A stretch of DNA of 64,000 nt from Cyanobacteria bacterium SBLK (GTDB lineage: Bacteria; Cyanobacteriota; Cyanobacteriia; Cyanobacteriales; Spirulinaceae), in the NCBI GenBank assembly GCA_017746715.1, contig JAGHZQ010000065.1, positions 248,001-312,000 of the forward strand, written 5' to 3'. Below, piece by piece: positions 24,905-33,604 of this stretch. The translations under genes were made by a program, and so were the position numbers. The number at the start of each line of letters is the position of its first letter. Position 1 is the first letter of the stretch. The notes beneath the pieces were generated by a model. The model saw only the letters and a list, made by a program, of their open reading frames with translations, was not told the DNA's origin and searched no databases.

Positions 24905-26662
24905 TCATTTTTCCGAGGTTCGAGTTACTTCTCGAATCCCCGTCACTTGTTCTTGTAGAGAGGCAATATCGAGCTTTGCTGAATTCGCCCGCCATAATTG
25001 TTCTAATTCCGTTGCCGGCATTGTTAAATAGAGAACGTCATTGGATTCTAAAACCGTTTCTAATAGCAGCCAACCATGAATGGTTTTTCCGCGAGATTCA
25101 ACATATAAAGGCACAAAATCAGCATCTTGACAGGCTTCTTTCACCGTTTTGCCATAAAAAGGATGACTGGGCGTAATTAAAGTGGCTAAAGCAATCCATA
25201 ATAGATCGTCGGTCATGCCATTCCCTAAAATTCTGCCCCCTAACGCTGCCGCTGCAAAAGAAGGCGTGGCTAATTCTGTTGGGCAAAGCACGTTTTCAAA
25301 CTCGAAAACCTGCTGTACGGAGTAGGAAAATTGCGGGTCGTGATTGCGGACGACAACCGATAATTTAGGGTTTACTGCTTTAGCGCATAACGCAATTTCC
25401 ACATTGATCATATCGCTGCTGGTTACGGTTAATAATGCGGTGGCCTTGGCAACGTTAGCGGACTTTAGCGTGGTGGCAAGATTGGCTTCTTCGATAATGA
25501 CAGGAACCCGCAGCGATCGCGCCGCGTGTAAAAAGCGATTGTTGGGGTCGCGTTCGACGGCAACGACATCATAGCCTTGTTCGATGAGTTGTTGCACGAT
25601 TCGCATGCCTATCCCTCCCAAACCGCAGACAATATAATGATTGCGGGAGGGAACTTGCGTCACCGCCCAAAATTGTCGCAGGCGACTGCCGAGAACAAAA
25701 TCATTAATTAAGGCATAACAAATCCCGATGACTCCCGCACCGACGATCATCATTACTGCGGTAAAAATTTTGATGCTATCCGGGGCGCTTTCTGCCACTT
25801 CTTCTTTCCCGCCGGCTCCGGTAATCATGCCGACGGAAAAGTAAATGGCATCGGCCAGAGAGATATTAAAATTAACGCTGACATAAGTTAGGGTCGCAAA
25901 GAAAATCGTCGCGAGTAAAGCCAGAGTTACGAGAGCGACCGGACGACCGTAATCTTTAAATTTCCTTAAATTCGCAAAGGTTTTGAGTAGCGACCTGACT
26001 TGAGAGCGGAGTTTGGTGCGTTGCGCCGATCGCGTTGAGGGTTGCGTGCCGACGATAATGCGATCGCCTTTTTGCAGCGATCGACCTTCTAAAACTGCCG
26101 TAATTAAATTGGCTTCTCCTAAGACCGGGAGATAATAGATAAGCATGCGAGAACGACTTTCCCACAGTTCGCTCAATCTGCGACCCAACCAAGGATGCTG
26201 GGAATCGATAATCTCTTCTCGAATCGGCCAGGTTTGCTCGAAGAGTTGCAATTGACCGATTGCCTTATTTCCCAAAGCAGCAAAGGCAAAAATCGGGGCG
26301 GCCAGTTTGGCGACGCTCAAACTCACGTGATCGGCTAAGGTGCGATCCAAATGTTCCCCCAAGGTATGATTGAAAATCCGACTGATAATACGAAGGTGAG
26401 GGTTGATGGTACGGGCGCGGGTGAGACTTTCTAAATTAAGCGCGTCGTCATTGGTGGCCAGCACTAACGTCTGTGCGTCGCGAATTCCTGCCGCAATCAG
26501 AGTTGTCGGCGATCGCGGGTCGCCGATCACAATGCGATCGCTGCGTTCTCCCGGAATGGGACGATCGCTAATCCCCACCACCTCGGCCCCTTGCTGTCGC
26601 AGGAGGCTAAAAATTCGATACCCCGTTTGACCGAGGCCGCAAACAATGATTTTGGGTTTCAT
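24905..26662 (-). CDS. Ion channel with two TrkA-N (RCK) domains, CASTOR/POLLUX-like
   Basis: 585 residues. An N-terminal Rossmann NAD-binding domain (GLGQTGYRIFSLL), a first TrkA-C-like part, a two-helix ion-channel core (about 230-320: VALVTLALLATIFFATLTYV, ADAIYFSVGMITGAGG, IKIFTAVMMIVGAGVIGICY), then a second Rossmann domain (VCGLGGIGMRIVQQL) with a C-terminal part. Architecture fits RCK-gated cation channels or the plant CASTOR/POLLUX family. The pore segment reads MITGAGG rather than the canonical TVGYG, so ion selectivity is uncertain. It is convergent with the histidine kinase gene and separated by 27 bases. Confidence 0.85.
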   Translation of the reverse strand: MKPKIIVCGLGQTGYRIFSLLRQQGAEVVGISDRPIPGERSDRIVIGDPRSPTTLIAAGIRDAQTLVLATNDDALNLESLTRARTINPHLRIISRIFNHTLGEHLDRTLADHVSLSVAKLAAPIFAFAALGNKAIGQLQLFEQTWPIREEIIDSQHPWLGRRLSELWESRSRMLIYYLPVLGEANLITAVLEGRSLQKGDRIIVGTQPSTRSAQRTKLRSQVRSLLKTFANLRKFKDYGRPVALVTLALLATIFFATLTYVSVNFNISLADAIYFSVGMITGAGGKEEVAESAPDSIKIFTAVMMIVGAGVIGICYALINDFVLGSRLRQFWAVTQVPSRNHYIVCGLGGIGMRIVQQLIEQGYDVVAVERDPNNRFLHAARSLRVPVIIEEANLATTLKSANVAKATALLTVTSSDMINVEIALCAKAVNPKLSVVVRNHDPQFSYSVQQVFEFENVLCPTELATPSFAAAALGGRILGNGMTDDLLWIALATLITPSHPFYGKTVKEACQDADFVPLYVESRGKTIHGWLLLETVLESNDVLYLTMPATELEQLWRANSAKLDIASLQEQVTGIREVTRTSEK

Positions 26663-26915
26663 GGGGAAGTCGGCGATCGCTCTATACTTTAATCTATTAT
26701 TGTGACTGAATTGAGACCGAGGGATTGTAATTCAGGACACCGCTCTGGAAAAAAGAGGATTGAGGCTCATATTTTGCAGCGGATGCAATTTCCGCATCAA
26801 TCAAACGAAACATAATTGCGATCGTCAATGAATCTCTCAAATTAAGTTTATTTAAACAACGATTTGAGAATAAACAAAAGTGCTAAAATTGCAGGGAGTA
26901 ATCAAAGCACAACTG

Positions 26916-27740
26916 ATGGATATTTGTTCTCAGCCGGGTTGCAATAATCCTGTTGCTAAACCCGGACATACTCTTTGTTATCGCTGTTGGAAAGCTGCCA
27001 ATCGCAAATCTACTCCCAAACCCAATATCTCGCCCAAACCCAATATCCCTCCCAAACCCACTGCTGACAAATCCCCAAGGCTACTTTCTGCGACAAAGAT
27101 AAGTCAGAAATTAAACGAACTGAATTATCAAATCCACCGAAATCAGGTTAATCGCATCTTATCGGAATTGGGTCTTTTAGAAAAACAAGGCACGAATTGG
27201 ATTGCAACGCGGCGGGGAATTGCTTTCGGTGCAACGCAAAAGAAAGACTCAAAAACGGAAAATTCTTATGTTGTTTGGTCGCCTAATATTCTAGAAAATC
27301 GTATTTTTTTAGATGCAATTCACAATATTATCAGCGAAACAACAGACGCGAATACTACAGAGACAACAAGGGAACAAAATTTTCGCGAAAAGTTCCGCGA
27401 GAATGCCAAGTTTCGCACGACAGACGGACATTGGGTGCGATCGAAAGCGGAGGTAATGATTGACAATTGGTTGTATATGGCTGAATTAGTTCATGCTTAC
27501 GAGCGACGCTTGCCCATTGCAGAAGAAGTCTATTGCGATTTTTACATTCCGGCGGGGAAGGTTTATCTCGAATATTGGGGTTATGAAAATGATGAAAAAT
27601 ATTTAGAACGAAAGCGAGAGAAACAAAAACTTTATCAACAATACGAACTCAATTTAATTGAAATTATCGATAAAAATGTTCGAGATCTCGACGATTTTTT
27701 GCCGAGGATGTTATTGAGATTTGGCGTTAAACTGAACTAA
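26916..27740 (+). CDS. Zinc-ribbon, winged-helix and PD-(D/E)XK-like nuclease protein
   Basis: 274 residues from ATG 26916 (a GTG at 26880 would add 12). Three parts: an N-terminal Cys cluster (CSQPGCNNPV...CYRC, residues about 4-28), a lysine/proline linker with repeated PKPNI, a winged-helix-like region (KISQKLNELNYQIHRNQVNRILSELGLL), and a C-terminal domain with SKAEVMIDNWLY, YCDFYIP and VYLEYWG that matches the PD-(D/E)XK endonuclease-like family sometimes mis-named 'glycerol kinase' in databases. Catalytic acids would be the Glu of SKAE, the Asp of CDFY and the Glu of LEYW. Probably a DNA-acting enzyme; role (repair, defence or regulation) unknown. Confidence 0.75.
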   Translation: MDICSQPGCNNPVAKPGHTLCYRCWKAANRKSTPKPNISPKPNIPPKPTADKSPRLLSATKISQKLNELNYQIHRNQVNRILSELGLLEKQGTNWIATRRGIAFGATQKKDSKTENSYVVWSPNILENRIFLDAIHNIISETTDANTTETTREQNFREKFRENAKFRTTDGHWVRSKAEVMIDNWLYMAELVHAYERRLPIAEEVYCDFYIPAGKVYLEYWGYENDEKYLERKREKQKLYQQYELNLIEIIDKNVRDLDDFLPRMLLRFGVKLN

Positions 27741-27755
27741 AGCGATGCCCTGTCT

Positions 27756-29474
27756 TTATAATTGTTTTGGTAAACTCGTACCAAACATCCAGTTACCCCT
27801 GGCTTGTACGTCATGACTATATAAAAATTGGGAAAATATTTCGCGCCACTCCACATCGGAAATGTAGTGATTTTGGTTAACATCCAAAATATGAAAAACT
27901 TTTTCGATTTCGTCCGTATTAATGTTGTAGGCTTGATAAAATGTTTCCAACTCATCGAGGGTTAAGCATCCATCTCGATTGGTATCGATAATGTTAATGA
28001 AGAGGTTAATAAAATCATCATCGACATCGCGTTCTAGATAGGACAACCATTCCTGCCGATCGATTTGCCGATCGCCATCGCGATCGGCTAAACGCCGCAG
28101 AATTTCCCACAAACCCATTAAAGATGCTTGCAATCGATCGTATTCAAAGGTACGCGGCTGCAATCCTCTAAGTTCTGCCAAAGATTGCCCGGCTTGTTGA
28201 AAATCTTGCCGTTCGATCGCGCCATTTTTATTGCGATCGAAAATGTCAAACAAGTGCATTAACTTTTGATGGCGGCGATCGCTCATTAAGTTAGAAAACC
28301 GGGAAGGATTAATTTCGCGCCAACAGAAAACAGTTCCGATGCTCTCGAGGGCTGCTCCCATCCAGTAATGCCAATTTTCTCCCAGTACGTCAAAGAGAAA
28401 TCCTGCCCCAATTGACCCCAAGAATCCGGCAAAATTTAAGACAGAGATCGCTAACCCCAAGGTTTTTCCTTGTTGTTGCACGCCACATAGCTGACTGAGC
28501 AAACTGGCGAAGGCAATAATACAAGTGGCATGACCGAAGACTAAAAATAGTAGAGTGTAAATGAATTGAGGAACAGTCGTCGAGAAAGAGAGGAAAAACA
28601 GCCCCAATGTCAGCGCAATTTCCCCCAATAATAGCAACCTAACCTCCCCCAACCAACGAGCAAGCCACCCCGTCAAGCTCATTTGCATCGCCGCGATCGC
28701 GAAAAAATAAAACGCAATGCAATAACTAAATTCTTGAGGCCCCCAACCAAACCGAGTTTGACACCAAGGGGCAAACATCGCGATCGCGCCATTGATGGTA
28801 AAAAAGGTGATAAAAACCAAAATCATCACTTTCCCAATTAGAGGACGTTGGAGGTTTTTTTTGACATCAAAGAAGAATTGCTGGGGGGAAAAATGAGATT
28901 TGTCGGTTGAGGGTAAAATCGAGGGAGTTGACCGAGGGAGAGCGATCGATGCTAACCCGACATTAGCCCCAGAAATCGCAATGGCAGCAAGAATGGGCGG
29001 GTGAAAATTCAGATTGGACGGATTACCGCCGACCAAAACCCCGACGATCGCGGCTCCGATGACGTGGCCGAGGGCTCCGGTTGCTTCCACAAAACCGAGA
29101 TTGCGAGTTCGTTCCTCATTCTCAGTCCGTTCTACAATATACGATTGCATGAGGCTTCGCGCGCTCAGGGCTGCACCCAGTAAAATTTGGATGACAAAGA
29201 GCATCGATAAGGTGCTAACCCAATTAAAAGCAATATAACAGAGCGTTACTGACGTAAAGTTACAGAGCAAAGCCGTGCGATACCCGAAGCGATCGCCAAC
29301 GTTTCCCCAAACGATAGGCGCAAAGCATTTCATGAGGGGACATAAGGACATTAAAATGCCAATATCCAATGGCGAAGCTCCCAAGGACAAACCATAGAAG
29401 GGAACGAGGGTTAAGATAATCCCCAAAGCAATACAATGCTTGAAACTGCTGGCCAGTAAAATGGCGATCGCCAT
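27756..29474 (-). CDS. MFS transporter fused to a C-terminal EF-hand domain
   Basis: 572 residues. The first ~385 form a 12-helix major facilitator (SLGASPLDIGILMSLCPLM, then GNVGDRFGYRTALL between helices 2 and 3, the MFS cytoplasmic motif). The C-terminal ~170 residues carry four EF-hand loops of calcium-binding type: DRNKNGAIERQDF (about 410), DRDGDRQIDRQEW (about 465), DTNRDGCLTLDEL (about 499) and DVNQNHYISDVEW (about 530). Loops 1-3 keep the acidic ligands and glycine; loop 4 has H at the glycine position and may be weaker. A transporter gated or modulated by cytosolic Ca2+ is implied. It is divergent from the sulfotransferase gene. Confidence 0.9.
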   Translation of the reverse strand: MAIAILLASSFKHCIALGIILTLVPFYGLSLGASPLDIGILMSLCPLMKCFAPIVWGNVGDRFGYRTALLCNFTSVTLCYIAFNWVSTLSMLFVIQILLGAALSARSLMQSYIVERTENEERTRNLGFVEATGALGHVIGAAIVGVLVGGNPSNLNFHPPILAAIAISGANVGLASIALPRSTPSILPSTDKSHFSPQQFFFDVKKNLQRPLIGKVMILVFITFFTINGAIAMFAPWCQTRFGWGPQEFSYCIAFYFFAIAAMQMSLTGWLARWLGEVRLLLLGEIALTLGLFFLSFSTTVPQFIYTLLFLVFGHATCIIAFASLLSQLCGVQQQGKTLGLAISVLNFAGFLGSIGAGFLFDVLGENWHYWMGAALESIGTVFCWREINPSRFSNLMSDRRHQKLMHLFDIFDRNKNGAIERQDFQQAGQSLAELRGLQPRTFEYDRLQASLMGLWEILRRLADRDGDRQIDRQEWLSYLERDVDDDFINLFINIIDTNRDGCLTLDELETFYQAYNINTDEIEKVFHILDVNQNHYISDVEWREIFSQFLYSHDVQARGNWMFGTSLPKQL

Positions 29475-29567
29475 AATAGATAGGTTGCGATAATCAATTG
29501 CGAGGAAGGTTGATTGCTGCCAGAATATGCCTCTATTCTCAAAAAGTCAATCCGAAACCCACGCTGA

Positions 29568-30740
29568 ATGATGGATGCGCGACAACTGACGATCGAAAGC
29601 AAACACAGACAATACCATCGCTTTTTAGCCAGTCTCAAAGATTTTAGTTACCGCGAGGACGGAGAAGTTAATCCGAGGAAACTCCTTGACAATCCCCAAA
29701 TGAGTCTCTATTGCCTCGATGAGTCAAACCGACAAGCTGTTTTTGTAGAAATTTCTGTCGGTATCGATCTGGCTAAAGTTCCTTTTGTTTGCCGGACTCA
29801 GTACGAGCAGGCACGACGGCTGATGACAGTTCCCTATGTAACATTCAACCAGTTAGCCGATCGCTTGCCCCCCGTAGAACAACCCATTTTTATCTATACA
29901 ACCGGGCGCAGTGGCTCGACATTGCTTCATCATGTTTTGAATGAGTCTGGGGTTGCGGTGAGTCTTTCAGAACCCGATACGCCCACGCAATTTGCCAATC
30001 TTCGCCACGGGAGGGATGACGATCGCGATGGAGAATTGAGCAATCTCGCTCGTAGTTCCCTCCGATTTCTCTTTAAAAATTATCGCGATCGCGACATTCG
30101 CGCCCATGCTCTCAAGTTTCGCAGTCACGGCACCCAAGTGATGGACTTATTTCAAGCCGTCTTTCCCCATGCGAAAAATATCTTTCTGTATCGTCAGGTG
30201 CTTGATTTTCTTACCTCAAACCTCCGCATTTACCAAAACCGAGAATATCCAGTTTATTCCTCTTTTCAAGCATGGCGGAATCAATTCGAGCATTTTTGGG
30301 GGGCCGATCTCTCCCAGATTGAAGCCTATGAGGAAGAAATCGGCGAAACGATGACCATTCTTAAGGAAGCGACGTTAGAGTGGATTTTAACGATGGAATG
30401 GTATCGCGCGCAATGCGATCGCGGTATTCCTGCGTTAACCTTACGTTATACCGATTTAATTCACTCAAAAGAAGAAACTGCGAACAACATTTTTAAGTAT
30501 TGCAATCTCCCTTTAGATACCGTGCGGCAAGCTCTCCAGGCATATAGTCGAGATTCTCAATCCGGTACGCCTCTAGGCAGGAAAAACACCGGATTGGGCG
30601 ATCGATACCGCTTAAATGAAACTCAAAGAGAATGGGTTGCCAAGATATTAATGCGACATCCGTTTTTAGAACTCGGCGATCGGGTATCATTTTTCCATGA
30701 AAAAACAACGAGAGAGAGCGATCGTGCCGAGCCAAAATAA
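29568..30740 (+). CDS. Sulfotransferase family protein
   Basis: 390 residues. The 5'-phosphosulfate-binding P-loop is TTGRSGSTLLHHVL (about residues 110-123); downstream, FLYRQVLDFLTSNLRIY fits the 3'-phosphate-binding region. This resembles large sulfotransferase-like proteins that transfer sulfate from PAPS to glycans or other acceptors, although bacterial members are often unproven. No signal or membrane segment. Its 3' end overlaps the next gene by 44 bases, so the pair is co-transcribed. Confidence 0.82.
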   Translation: MMDARQLTIESKHRQYHRFLASLKDFSYREDGEVNPRKLLDNPQMSLYCLDESNRQAVFVEISVGIDLAKVPFVCRTQYEQARRLMTVPYVTFNQLADRLPPVEQPIFIYTTGRSGSTLLHHVLNESGVAVSLSEPDTPTQFANLRHGRDDDRDGELSNLARSSLRFLFKNYRDRDIRAHALKFRSHGTQVMDLFQAVFPHAKNIFLYRQVLDFLTSNLRIYQNREYPVYSSFQAWRNQFEHFWGADLSQIEAYEEEIGETMTILKEATLEWILTMEWYRAQCDRGIPALTLRYTDLIHSKEETANNIFKYCNLPLDTVRQALQAYSRDSQSGTPLGRKNTGLGDRYRLNETQREWVAKILMRHPFLELGDRVSFFHEKTTRESDRAEPK

Positions 30741-31491
30741 ATTAACCCGCGACCAAATTCAACTCCCTCAACTCAATCTCTTAGCAATGATGGAAGTAGA
30801 GGGAAACATTATTGCCGATATCAAAGACGACGAACTGTACGATGCAATTCAAAATATTGCCCGTAATGAACCTATCTGCACGCTACTAGAAATTGGTTCG
30901 TTTACCGGACAGGGTAGCACGGAAGCCTTTGTCAAAGGTTTGCTAGAAAATCCCCATCAGCCCCATTTATTCTGTATTGAAGTGGTTAACAATTTATTTG
31001 TCGAACTAGACCAACGCTATCGGGACTATCCGCAAGTCCATTGTTATCATGCTTCTACTGTTGCAGCCGAGGACTTTCCCTCTCCAGAGACAGTACGGGC
31101 TTTTTACGAGAATTATCCTCAAACTTTGCAACAACCTTCTGTTGAAATCATCTTGGAATGGTTGGAGCAAGATCGACATTATATTGCGTCAAATGACATT
31201 ATTCCCCACATTATTCCGATAATCCAGAAAGAATACAAAATTGAGCGATTTGATGCGGTTTTAATTGATGGCTCTGAATTCACAGGGGCGCTCGAACTCG
31301 AACAAGTTTACGGCGCTAATATCATCATTTTAGATGATATCAATACCTTAAAAAACTATCATGGTTACTATCGTCTAATGGCAGATCGAGACTATATTCG
31401 CATGAGTTATAACCCATCCCTAAGAAATGGTTACGCAATTTTCTATCGAGTGGATTATTTGCATCAACTCGACAGAATTCCCCAAGAGTAA
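30697..31491 (+). CDS. Class I methyltransferase-like protein
   Basis: 264 residues. LLEIGSFTGQGSTEAF (about residues 66-81) is a SAM-binding motif I; LFCIEVV and DAVLIDGSEFTGA (about 188-200) fit motifs II and IV of class I SAM-dependent methyltransferases, close to the methyltransferase-24/cephalosporin hydroxylase group. It overlaps the sulfotransferase gene by 44 bases if ATG 30697 is used; a GTG at 30724 is an alternative start. Acceptor unknown; the context suggests decoration of a glycan or secreted metabolite. Confidence 0.7.
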   Translation: MKKQRERAIVPSQNKLTRDQIQLPQLNLLAMMEVEGNIIADIKDDELYDAIQNIARNEPICTLLEIGSFTGQGSTEAFVKGLLENPHQPHLFCIEVVNNLFVELDQRYRDYPQVHCYHASTVAAEDFPSPETVRAFYENYPQTLQQPSVEIILEWLEQDRHYIASNDIIPHIIPIIQKEYKIERFDAVLIDGSEFTGALELEQVYGANIIILDDINTLKNYHGYYRLMADRDYIRMSYNPSLRNGYAIFYRVDYLHQLDRIPQE

Positions 31492-31513
31492 CGAAGCAGA
31501 TTTTATCCTCAAT

Positions 31514-32476
31514 CTAGACAGTTTCTATTTGCAGCTGACTATCGTTAAGGATTAATTTAAAAATAAGATGCTCTGATGAGAGCATTGGTTTCCTTAAGTC
31601 ATCGGGAATATAATCCATTGTTTTTAATCGCGTTCTTAAATCGAGGAAACTGTGACATCCTACGGTTGCAAACTCTCCCGTTTCGAGAGTCTCCTTGGCC
31701 ATTTCAAGAGTAAAATCATTTTCCGCGCGATCGTGGATAAAATCGCAGCTTTTTAAGTGTCTCGATACAACGCGATCGCGATAAAATTTCATCGCAAAGT
31801 GATAGTAGATGACATATTCAGAAGCCGCATTCCACTTCTCAAATTTTACATTATCTATAAATGCTTGCCAAAATTCTTTTTGATGAGTTTCTTCAACCTC
31901 AAAAAAGAGTTGCTTGACGATCTCCCGATTCAGTAAAATATGATGGTGCATGCCGCTAAACGGGTTAACGGGATACCAACCCGGAATCAAACGTTTGGCA
32001 AAATCAATATGACTGTGTTGATTTTCTGTTGGATAATTCTTGGTGTCGAGCAACCACTTAAAGGGATATCCATAAGATAAAATTGCCCGATCGCGATCGG
32101 TTAAAAATGCTAATTTTTGACTGACAAAGAAGTCCGAATCTAAAATCAAGACATGGGGTTGCAAATTGGGAATTGCTTCAAAGACATAGAACTTTAAAAG
32201 TTGCTGATAGTACCAAGAACTATTATTATATTGGCTATTTTGATACTGTAGGCGTACTTTAATATCATCGAGACTAAATGGATAGGTTATTTCATCAATA
32301 TAACTTACAGGACGATCGCCAAGAATATTGCTTTTACAGATATCTTGGCAAACAACAATATAAATCTTATTAATTGGTGTCAGGGAGTTAGCTAAAATTC
32401 TATCTGCACATATTGGAAGTTTTAACAGATCTTTCTGAGCTACTGGAATAACAACATCAATTTTTGATAACATCAT
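31514..32476 (-). CDS. DUF6492-like, probable glycosyltransferase-type protein
   Basis: 320 residues. It begins IDVVIPVAQKDLLKL as GT-A enzymes do, has a DxD-like LILDSDFFV (about residues 110-118) and NPFSGMHHHILLN, consistent with the DUF6492 glycosyltransferase-like family. No membrane helix. It converges on the methyltransferase gene with 22 bases between stops. With the sulfotransferase and methyltransferase it forms a small group of transferase genes. Confidence 0.7.
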   Translation of the reverse strand: MMLSKIDVVIPVAQKDLLKLPICADRILANSLTPINKIYIVVCQDICKSNILGDRPVSYIDEITYPFSLDDIKVRLQYQNSQYNNSSWYYQQLLKFYVFEAIPNLQPHVLILDSDFFVSQKLAFLTDRDRAILSYGYPFKWLLDTKNYPTENQHSHIDFAKRLIPGWYPVNPFSGMHHHILLNREIVKQLFFEVEETHQKEFWQAFIDNVKFEKWNAASEYVIYYHFAMKFYRDRVVSRHLKSCDFIHDRAENDFTLEMAKETLETGEFATVGCHSFLDLRTRLKTMDYIPDDLRKPMLSSEHLIFKLILNDSQLQIETV

Positions 32477-32643
32477 TAGATTTACAACAATTCCTAATTT
32501 TTAGGCATTTTTGCCTCATCCCGTGACCTTTGGCAACAATCAAAAGAGGTCTTTTAAACTCAATAATTAATTGTTCTGGTAACGTCGCGATTAACGCTTA
32601 GACTGGTCGGGTTAGAACTTTAGGTTTCCCTCAGAGCTACCCG

Positions 32644-32858
32644 CTAGAGTCCATTGGCGAAGCCTGCGCGGAGCGCATAGGACTTAGCGGTGAGTTCCCG
32701 ACTGGCGATCGCGGGAACTTTTCCGATGGGATTGATGCTTAAAAAGTCTGGTTGCAGGTGTTTCCCCTGCTGCATATCCAACAAGACAAACTCGTAAGAA
32801 ACGTCCAATCCTTCTAAATACCATTGCACGATCGAAGCTCGCGATAGAGTTTTAACAC
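32644..32858 (-). pseudogene. Broken glutathione S-transferase gene
   Basis: Reading from 32858, GTG TTA AAA CTC TAT gives V-L-K-L-Y, a typical GST start, but the next GST segment (SRASIVQWYLEGLDVSYEFVL) continues in a different frame, so an indel sits near 32844. The frame then keeps QPDFLSINPIGKVPAIA, the thioredoxin-fold cis-proline region, and stops at 32644 after a foreign tail (RELTAKSYALRAGF) encoded by a GC-rich palindromic repeat-like stretch (32650-32690). The helical C-terminal domain is missing. Confidence 0.8.
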
Positions 32859-32871
32859 GATCTAAAAACCT

Positions 32872-33336
32872 TTATAGAACTTTGTGGGTATGGGAATGCT
32901 GTTTGATATTATCTTCAGCCGAAACAATATTTTCGGCATTGAGAACCCGCTTGCGCTCTGTAGAATAATTAAAATCGTCTTTTTGGGTACCGAGAGGAAT
33001 ATAATCTTTGGCTTTTGGATGGCGTTTATAGGTACGAGAAGCTGCGAGAGTCCGTTCGACAAAACTTTCGCAAAACCGAGCCTCTTGGGGAAACTCTGCC
33101 GGTTTTTGCAGGGTTTCCGTGACAAAAAACTCTGACAGGGACTTGCCGCTAACAAACTTATAAGATGTGGGAATTCCTTGGAGCAAGGCCTCTAGGGCAG
33201 AAGAAGGAATGGGTTCGATGATACGAACTTCTTCGATTTCACCCTCATTGCGGATAAAACAAGTCGCCAAACCGAAGGCACAGTAATCATCGGAGGAAAT
33301 ATCGGGGGCGTTGGGAAATAAAGTTGCACTGGTCAT
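32872..33336 (-). CDS. Conserved hypothetical protein
   Basis: 154 residues from ATG 33336 (MTSATLFPNAPDISSDDY); the frame extends 16 codons upstream but the body appears to start here. Hydrophilic, no membrane segment or signal peptide, with two cysteines in the N-terminal part (YCAFGLATCF) and a lysine/arginine-rich C-terminal half ending in a histidine cluster (HSHTH). I do not recognise a family with a known function; it looks like a cyanobacterial conserved protein. It lies 13 bases from the GST remnant. Confidence 0.75.
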   Translation of the reverse strand: MTSATLFPNAPDISSDDYCAFGLATCFIRNEGEIEEVRIIEPIPSSALEALLQGIPTSYKFVSGKSLSEFFVTETLQKPAEFPQEARFCESFVERTLAASRTYKRHPKAKDYIPLGTQKDDFNYSTERKRVLNAENIVSAEDNIKQHSHTHKVL

Positions 33337-33604
33337 AGAAAAAGTCAATCTGTAAAAAAGGTGAAATTTGGCAAGAGAGGCCAATCTCCCTCACCCTGTA
33401 ATGATTCTTATTTTCGCAAAGAAAGCGGTTTATACGGAACGAACATTAAGGATAGTGTAGATATATTCAAATCTCGTGACAGACCGGCTAATCTTGTAGC
33501 ACAATTGCTGTCTATATCGGGACAAACCTCAGAGTGACACAATTATTGCGCGATTGCTAACCATTCAACGCTAGGGTAACTATAGGAGAGCCGTGGAGGG
33601 CAAA

